A stretch of 64,000 bases of DNA, taken from positions 3,839,001-3,903,000 of the forward strand of contig SMMW01000534.1 in NCBI GenBank assembly GCA_004794655.1, in the 5' to 3' direction. Below the pieces are notes generated by a model. That model worked only from the letters and a program-made list of their open reading frames with translations. It searched no databases and was not told where the DNA came from. How positions within the stretch are numbered: position 1 is the stretch's first letter; every line of letters starts with the position of its first letter. Made by a program: the position numbers and the translations under genes. The DNA comes from Marisa cornuarietis (lineage: Eukaryota > Mollusca > Gastropoda > Architaenioglossa > Ampullariidae). Positions 60,301 through 64,000 of the stretch are shown one piece after another.

Positions 60301-62099
60301 TCACTTGCCAAATAGATACTAGATAGCAGGCTAACACAAACCGTCAGTTAAACTGTTTATATTTTAAGATTCTTTAGCTTACTGCTACACATTAGCCATG
60401 AAACTAGAACCTAGTGGTATATCATGCATCTGGCCACAAGCAAAGAAGTTAATAAAGCTCACAGCATTCCTGCGTCTGTCTCTGGCAGAAAAACTACCAG
60501 AAAGTTCCAAGCTGCCATTCACTTTGAGTGTTCCATTCACATGAGTTTTATCTTCTTTGATCTCCTCATCATCACTCCTGATGTCTCCATTTTCCAATTT
60601 GGGCATGGCAATGACAATCATGTGGCACCCCCCACACGCAACCTGTTGTCTCCATCAAATACACTTTTGATAGTTATACACTGTATTTGATGCATGAGAA
60701 ACAATGGATGACCATGAATTGTTTCCCCTTCATGCAATACTATGCATGTTAATTCTTTTATCTTTAAGTCTATTGTTGCTGAATATTAACAATATACAGC
60801 ACAAAGCACAGGCAATGTTTTACGCCGAGCCAGCAACTAAGGCTATATCACGGCAAGGCAGCCAGCCCTGTAAACAGAGGCCACATACAGAGAAAGAACA
60901 GCGTGCCCGAGACGAGAACTGAACCTAGGACAGCTAACCTTCACTGTATTGGTGACAGGAGCTAACCGTTGCGCCACCGGACCGCCTTTTAAAAGAGCAT
61001 ACAGAACCAAAATTCTTCCCTATCTTCACTTTAGACTTTAATTATAAGAACGTCAGACTGAATTTTACACTGAGTAAAATTTTTGTTGATCAGCTGGAGC
61101 AAGGTGGTGTGTCAGTACGGTTTTAATATGCATTACCATGGTGCCTTTTCCCTACTGTTTGATGCAATTAATCAGTAATATACCGCTACTTGTTTTTTAA
61201 TGTAATAAAGGTCTGCTCATTCAAAAAACTATTTTTTAAGACATTTACTCACAGAATTTACTATGAATTTGGAAAACCTCTCAACCCGAGAAGGCTTGAA
61301 TTGGTTTGCAAAACTTTCCACTCCAAGTCCTAGTTTTCCATGCCGTCCATCCCCAAATGTGTATAACTGTCCTTTTTCTGCACAAGGATAAAAATATACA
61401 CCTGAAGTCTATCGCCCCAGATTACTCTGTTCTCATCTTCTTTAGTTCATGTTTCAATCTGCTGCTGTTTCAGATGTTCAATAATAATAATCATGCCTGT
61501 AAAGCAGCACAGAGTCCCAATATGTGCCCAGGCTCTCAGGTTAGGCTCTTGAAAAATTTGGCACTCTTCACTCACATCACACACACACTACAGACATCTT
61601 AACCATGACTGACCTAAAGCTGCAATGAGAGATGTGTTACTGCAAGAGATGCTTCCAGAACAAGAAAGTCCTTAATGTTTATTTGAAGCCTGTTGCTGAT
61701 AATTTTCAGATAAACATCAGGTCAGAAATATTCTACATTATTTTCTGTTTGATAACTCTAAATGTATAAGGAATCTGGCCTTTCTCCAACATTCCCTCCT
61801 ATCACACACAAATATACACATGTATGTATGCACTCACACACACACACACACATATATATGTGTGTGTAAGAGTGTACTCATTTAAAACACACACACACAC
61901 ACACTTACTTTTGGCCACACAGATTTAAATCCACTAAAACATGTACCTGATACAAGAGCGGTGAAATTTTCCCCACAGCTGACATGGGAAACCTTGAAAG
62001 GCAGCTTGAGAAGAGCGGGTGATGAGGATTCAAGTCTTGACACACCTAACCCTAACTGCCCACTTGATCCATCACCGAATGCATAAACATTTCCACCTT
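51187..62099 (-). CDS. RPGR: RPGR orthologue (X-linked retinitis pigmentosa GTPase regulator-like), 3' portion, 10 exons
   Basis: Partial gene on the minus strand. RPGR is a ciliary transition-zone protein. Its N-terminal RCC1-like propeller binds partners such as RPGRIP1 and PDE6D, and its tail is acidic and disordered. The window holds the last part of the propeller (exons at 61,947-62,099, 61,253-61,377 and 60,463-60,642), a linker (59,658-59,805, 59,238-59,284) and a charged tail (57,058-57,387, 55,242-55,359, 53,620-53,802, 52,601-52,734, 51,187-51,393). All ten exons have GT-AG borders and their phases join without a break: 1,0,0,1,0,0,1,1,0, then a stop. The motifs YTFGDGRHGKLGLG and VACGGCHM match vertebrate RPGR closely and distinguish it from other RCC1-family proteins. 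The start codon and earlier propeller blades lie beyond position 64,000. Confidence 0.9.
51868..51925 (-). pseudogene. Possible decayed duplicate of the 52,601 exon end and its donor
   Basis: The plus-strand text ACTAACCCATTAGGATACAC...AGTCAAAGTATACC followed by TCTTCTTCTTCTC parallels the 3' border of the real exon (CAAAGTATACCTTG then CCTCTTCTTCG). A third related segment lies at about 52,523-52,560. On the minus strand this reads as a short GAAGAAGAAGAGATAG followed by GTATAC, a donor-like remnant without a usable acceptor or length. Interpreted as local duplication of an exon-intron border. Confidence 0.4.
52601..52734 (-). CDS. RPGR: RPGR-like exon: Lys-rich to poly-acidic tail, part 3
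   Basis: 134 bp from the acceptor AATTTGTTGCAG to the donor GTATACTTTG. It starts GKKDKKGTKDKKKGKEK and switches to EEKEEEEEEGGGDEDEEEED, so charge is segregated within one exon. It ends in phase 0. The GAA-type purine-rich coding strand is prone to slippage. Confidence 0.83.
53620..53802 (-). CDS. RPGR: RPGR-like exon: Lys/Glu-rich tail, part 2
   Basis: 183 bp between the acceptor TGTAATACACAG and the donor GTAATTACT. The translation is almost entirely Lys, Glu and Asp (for example KKSKKEKKEKDKKAEQETDK), compatible with a long charged alpha-helix. Phase 1 in, phase 1 out. Confidence 0.83.
55242..55359 (-). CDS. RPGR: RPGR-like exon: mixed-charge tail, part 1
   Basis: 118 bp with the acceptor ACATTCCACAG and the donor GTGAGACAAG. 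It begins LTEKPVPRPRSKEED and then becomes a Lys/Glu run. It is phase 0 in and leaves one base out. Confidence 0.85.
57058..57387 (-). CDS. RPGR: RPGR-like exon: acidic disordered tail
   Basis: 330 bp, 110 codons, phase 0 at both ends. The acceptor CACAATTTCCCAG precedes GATGAAGAG and the donor is GTAAGAAC. Starting DEESLEDSKDREENGEEN and ending EDDSSESESVED, it is dominated by Glu, Asp and Ser, with no hydrophobic core. This corresponds in character to the acidic C-terminal region of RPGR. The open frame runs past the donor into hydrophobic intron translation, which should not be counted as coding. Confidence 0.88.
59238..59284 (-). CDS. RPGR: RPGR-like micro-exon: acidic linker
   Basis: 47 bp with the acceptor TTTCTGTCCCAG and the donor GTATGTAG. 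It encodes GEYEDPSEEESDEEE. The phase joins exactly to the exons on either side. Its small size makes it easy to miss in automatic annotation. Confidence 0.8.
59658..59805 (-). CDS. RPGR: RPGR-like exon: linker with RTLPVL motif
   Basis: 148 bp from the acceptor TTTGATTGCAG to the donor GTATATT. It reads SPLPLHRTLPVLGGSRGLP, comparable to the MRRTLPPI region that follows the propeller in vertebrate RPGR, then a Ser/Ala/Lys-rich stretch ending RKVLRKVK. It leaves one base for the next exon. Confidence 0.88.
60463..60642 (-). CDS. RPGR: RPGR-like exon: end of RCC1-like domain and start of linker
   Basis: 180 bp, 60 codons, phase 0 at both ends, with the acceptor GGAGACAACAG and the donor GTGAGC. 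It starts VACGGCHMIVIAMP, the conserved closing strand of the RPGR propeller. It continues into an acidic and Ser/Gly-rich linker (SDDEEIKEDK, GSLELSGSF) and ends RDRRRNA. Confidence 0.93.
60817..60986 (-). mobile_element. tRNA-derived SINE, family A, in an RPGR-like intron
   Basis: Read on the minus strand, the head starts GGCGGTCCGG with an A box TGGCGCAACGG and a B box GGTTCAGTTCT. The body blocks CTGTTCTTTCTCTGTATGTGG, GTTTACAGGGCTGGCTG and TAGCCTTAGTTGCTGGCTCG are in the same order as at 22,204. It is in the same orientation as the host gene, within the intron between the exons at 61,253 and 60,642. Confidence 0.87.
61253..61377 (-). CDS. RPGR: RPGR-like exon: last RCC1 repeat
   Basis: 125 bp from the acceptor CCTTGTGCAG to the donor GTGAGTAAA. 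The split codon G|AA gives Glu, then KGQLYTFGDGRHGKLGLG, a block almost invariant in RPGR orthologues, and FSKFIVNS, equivalent to the vertebrate RFIVKL segment. It ends in phase 0. Confidence 0.95.
61830..61906. repeat. CA/TA-rich microsatellite cluster
   Basis: CA runs near 61,834-61,850 and 61,889-61,906 separated by a TATATATGTGTG segment. It lies in the intron close to the donor of the 61,947 exon. Confidence 0.9.
61947..62099 (-). CDS. RPGR: RPGR-like exon: RCC1 repeat (blade)
   Basis: 153 bp between the acceptor TTATTGTAG and the donor GTACATG. It encodes a complete RCC1 repeat with the landmarks VYAFGDGSSGQLGLG and VSHVSCGENFTALVS. It begins with two bases that complete a split codon and leaves one base (G) for the next exon. 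The segment SCGEN(F/H)TAL is shared with vertebrate RPGR at the same position in the propeller. Confidence 0.93.
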
Positions 62100-62755
62100 C
62101 TACAATAAAAATGACCAAAAAAACAAAACCCCACTAATAAGAAAGTATTTTATCTGGAATCATGTCCCTTCAATATGTGGTCAACACATCAACAAAATAA
62201 TTTATTCATCCAAATCAAACTAATAACAAACACCACTAACTCAACAAAGTAAGCAACAAGTAAAAAAAGAAAAAAAATAACTTCTTTTAAAATATAACTG
62301 TTATCAATGAAAAATACACAAATTTATGTCATATATCATACCTCAAACAGACTCAACTGTTCCTCTGAAAATATTAAAATTCAGGGAATATTATTATAAA
62401 TGTATTTTAGTTTGCTGTTTGGTGATAATAATTTTGAAAAAAAGAAGGCATTATACACACACACACCATTACAGATGCCTGCTATTATACCAAGTTCCCT
62501 CATAACAAAGTCACATGATAATGGCAAATTATAATTCAGAGGTTGATTCTAGGTACACTTCGTGTAACATCCCCTTCACTAACAGTTTATTAAAATAGGT
62601 TTTTATGAAGATACATTATCTCAGTCCTCAGAATCAAGCAATCATTGTCCACACAATGGATAGTAACAATCAAACCACACTTCATAAAAGCACTCATTTA
62701 AGAAAACTTTTCAAGAACAGAACAGCTGTCAATTCAGCAACTTAATCTCAAACCC

Positions 62756-62766
62756 AATGCTACATT
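62756..62766. repeat. Left target-site duplication of LINE copy 3
   Basis: AATGCTACATT, 11 bases, identical to 63,420-63,430. Confidence 0.9.
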
Positions 62767-63419
62767 GGAATGGAGACCAGCACTGAAAAGAGCAAAGTTA
62801 TGATCAATGGCAACAACAAAGCAGAGATCTTTATGAACGGGGTACAGCTCGAAGAGGTAAGCAGCTTCAAGTACTTGGAAGCCACCCTCTCCAAGGACGG
62901 CACCTCCACGCTAGATATCCACATCAGGATCGCAACAGCAACAGCAGCAATGGCTAGGCTAGATAGGATCTGGCATAGCCACAAGATAAGGTTCACGGAT
63001 GTGACACGTGGACTCTGCTCGCCGAAACGGAAAGGAGAATCCAGGCATTTGAGAACAAGTGCCTGAGGAGACTGCTCCGGATCTCATAAAAAGAACATAA
63101 AACCAACGACTTTGTAAGAAACAAGATTGCCACACTCGTAAGACTCCAGGAACCTCTACTAGCAACAGTCAAGCGACGTAAGCTGCTCTTCTTTGGCCAT
63201 GTGACCCGGCACGATACCCTGTCGAAGACTATCCTTCAAGGCACCTTGGAGGGCGGCCGACGCCGAGGTGGCCAGAGAAAGAACTGGCTTAAGAACGTCA
63301 AAGACTGGACTGGTCGTCCTGTACATGACCTGCTCACTATCACCCACAATAGGCAAGTGTGTCCTGTCAGCTCTCCCCAACGCCAGGTGCCAGGCAAGGG
63401 ACGACTGACTGACTGACTG
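62767..63419 (+). mobile_element. 5'-truncated non-LTR retrotransposon (LINE), 3' end, copy 3
   Basis: Encodes the C-terminal LINE polymerase segment: TEKSKVMINGNNKAEIFMNG, VSSFKYLEATLSKDGTSTLD, MARLDRIWHSHKIRFT, then in shifted frames the AETERRIQAFENKCLRRLL-type block and FFGHVTRHDTLSKTILQGTL. The catalytic reverse transcriptase motifs are upstream of the truncation and absent. Compared with copy 2, about 49 bases are missing after KIRFT, which shifts the frame. The 3' end is a (GACT)n tail. The 11-bp perfect target-site duplication (62,756-62,766 and 63,420-63,430) marks both ends. It lies upstream of the 62,099 exon, so probably in an RPGR intron, in antisense orientation to that gene. 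Confidence 0.95.
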
Positions 63420-63430
63420 AATGCTACATT
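63420..63430. repeat. Right target-site duplication of LINE copy 3
   Basis: AATGCTACATT, directly after the GACT tail and identical to 62,756-62,766. Confidence 0.9.
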
Positions 63431-64000
63431 AACTTATTGATAATAGACATATTTTCCTGGCCCCTTCAGTACATATTAAAGCCAGGCCACCCATCAGTGT
63501 CCATCATATTTAATAATTTTTACTACTAGGGCTGGATCTGGCTAGTTAAATTACATTCAAATAGTGTAACATCCCTTAACATAGGAACAGGAAGACATTA
63601 ATTTGAAGATTTGAATTTTTTCGAATCTACCTTTCTTTCAAAAACGATGGTGACATAAGTGCACGAAAAGTCAGCTAGCAGTTTTTCGTTTTCATTTTTG
63701 ATCCTATTTTTCACACTGAGGTTGTTCTTCATCATCCTGAGTTATGTTTATTAATTTCTACATGGTGTGTAACCATTAAAATCCACTAAATATTGAACTA
63801 AACATTGAAGTGACAATCGATTGTGCGTAAGCCTGTATCAAAATTTTCTTTCTGGAAATACAATTTGATATACTCGATTTCCTTTGGATTTACAAGAAAA
63901 ATGCAATTCCACAATGGAATATGGTAGGAATAGTTTCTTTCTTTTAACTTTAAACATAATTTTATCTTCCTCTCATGTTTAGCTATTTATGTTTTTTTTT
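63431..64000. other. Probable upstream intron of the RPGR-like gene
   Basis: AT-rich. No RCC1-type exon with acceptor and donor could be read. The sequence ends inside what should be an intron, since earlier propeller blades are still missing. Confidence 0.5.

Larger units (their letters stand above)
52735..61252 (-). other. Introns of the RPGR-like gene
   Basis: Between the listed exons the sequence is AT-rich with A/T runs and no supportable coding. The gaps are 52,735-53,619, 53,803-55,241, 55,360-57,057, 57,388-59,237, 59,285-59,657, 59,806-60,462 and 60,643-61,252. They include a local imperfect duplication near 58,130-58,165 and 58,220-58,255, and a SINE at 60,817-60,986. Confidence 0.7.

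Noticed and set aside
63610..63700. Possible extra minus-strand exon ending FERK before a GTAGATT donor-like site
   Set aside because: The translation does not fit the RCC1 repeat pattern expected for the missing blades, and no good acceptor is present.
1..64000. CRISPR arrays, operons, bacterial promoters or phage genes
   Set aside because: Introns, SINEs, LINEs and abundant dinucleotide arrays show an animal genome. The tandem array at 7.8-9.4 kb has no spacers.

Overview
This is a stretch of animal nuclear genome, not bacterial or organellar. Protein-coding sequence is sparse and split by GT-AG introns. Simple repeats, mainly (CA/TG)n, are everywhere, and there are 5'-truncated LINE copies, tRNA-derived SINEs, a hAT-type MITE pair and a 31-bp minisatellite. 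The repeat style and the mollusc-like LINE tails suggest a lophotrochozoan, possibly a gastropod. That placement is inference only and cannot be proven from the window.

The only gene I can name is on the minus strand at about 51.2-62.1 kb: the 3' part of an RPGR (retinitis pigmentosa GTPase regulator) orthologue. Ten exons can be read with consistent splice phases. The first three encode the end of the RCC1-like beta-propeller, with the near-diagnostic motifs YTFGDGRHGKLGLG and VACGGCHM. The next two form a linker. The last five encode an acidic, then lysine/glutamate-rich tail that ends at a stop codon at 51,187. Upstream exons, including the start codon, lie beyond position 64,000. The other well-supported coding region is an intronless-looking 249-codon ORF on the plus strand at 40,335-41,084, in a locally GC-rich island. 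I do not recognise its family. A third, weaker candidate is a frameshifted coding-like segment on the minus strand at 15,232-15,845.

Layout: 1-7.7 kb is gene-poor DNA with microsatellites and a SINE-like repeat. 7.78-9.4 kb is the 31-bp minisatellite, sharp on the left and decaying to the right. 9.4-15.2 kb is intergenic with a minus-strand LINE tail (10.6-11.2 kb). 15.2-15.9 kb holds the possible pseudogene. 17.7-24.3 kb is dense in retroposons (LINE tails at 19.9 and 23.8 kb; SINEs at 17.8, 21.5, 22.2 and 23.3 kb). 24.3-39.8 kb is microsatellite-rich with no supportable gene. 39.9-41.1 kb is the GC-rich single-exon gene. 41.1-47 kb is intergenic with two SINEs. 47-64 kb is more AT-rich and is the RPGR territory, with a hAT MITE pair at 49.0-49.4 kb, a SINE at 60.8 kb and a LINE insertion at 62.8-63.4 kb.

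The LINE copies share a 3' end made of a tetranucleotide tail, (GACT)n or (CGAC)n, rather than poly-A. Two of them have target-site duplications that can be read directly. No operon-like or cooperating gene set is present. The two clear genes are about 10 kb apart on opposite strands and give no sign of acting together.
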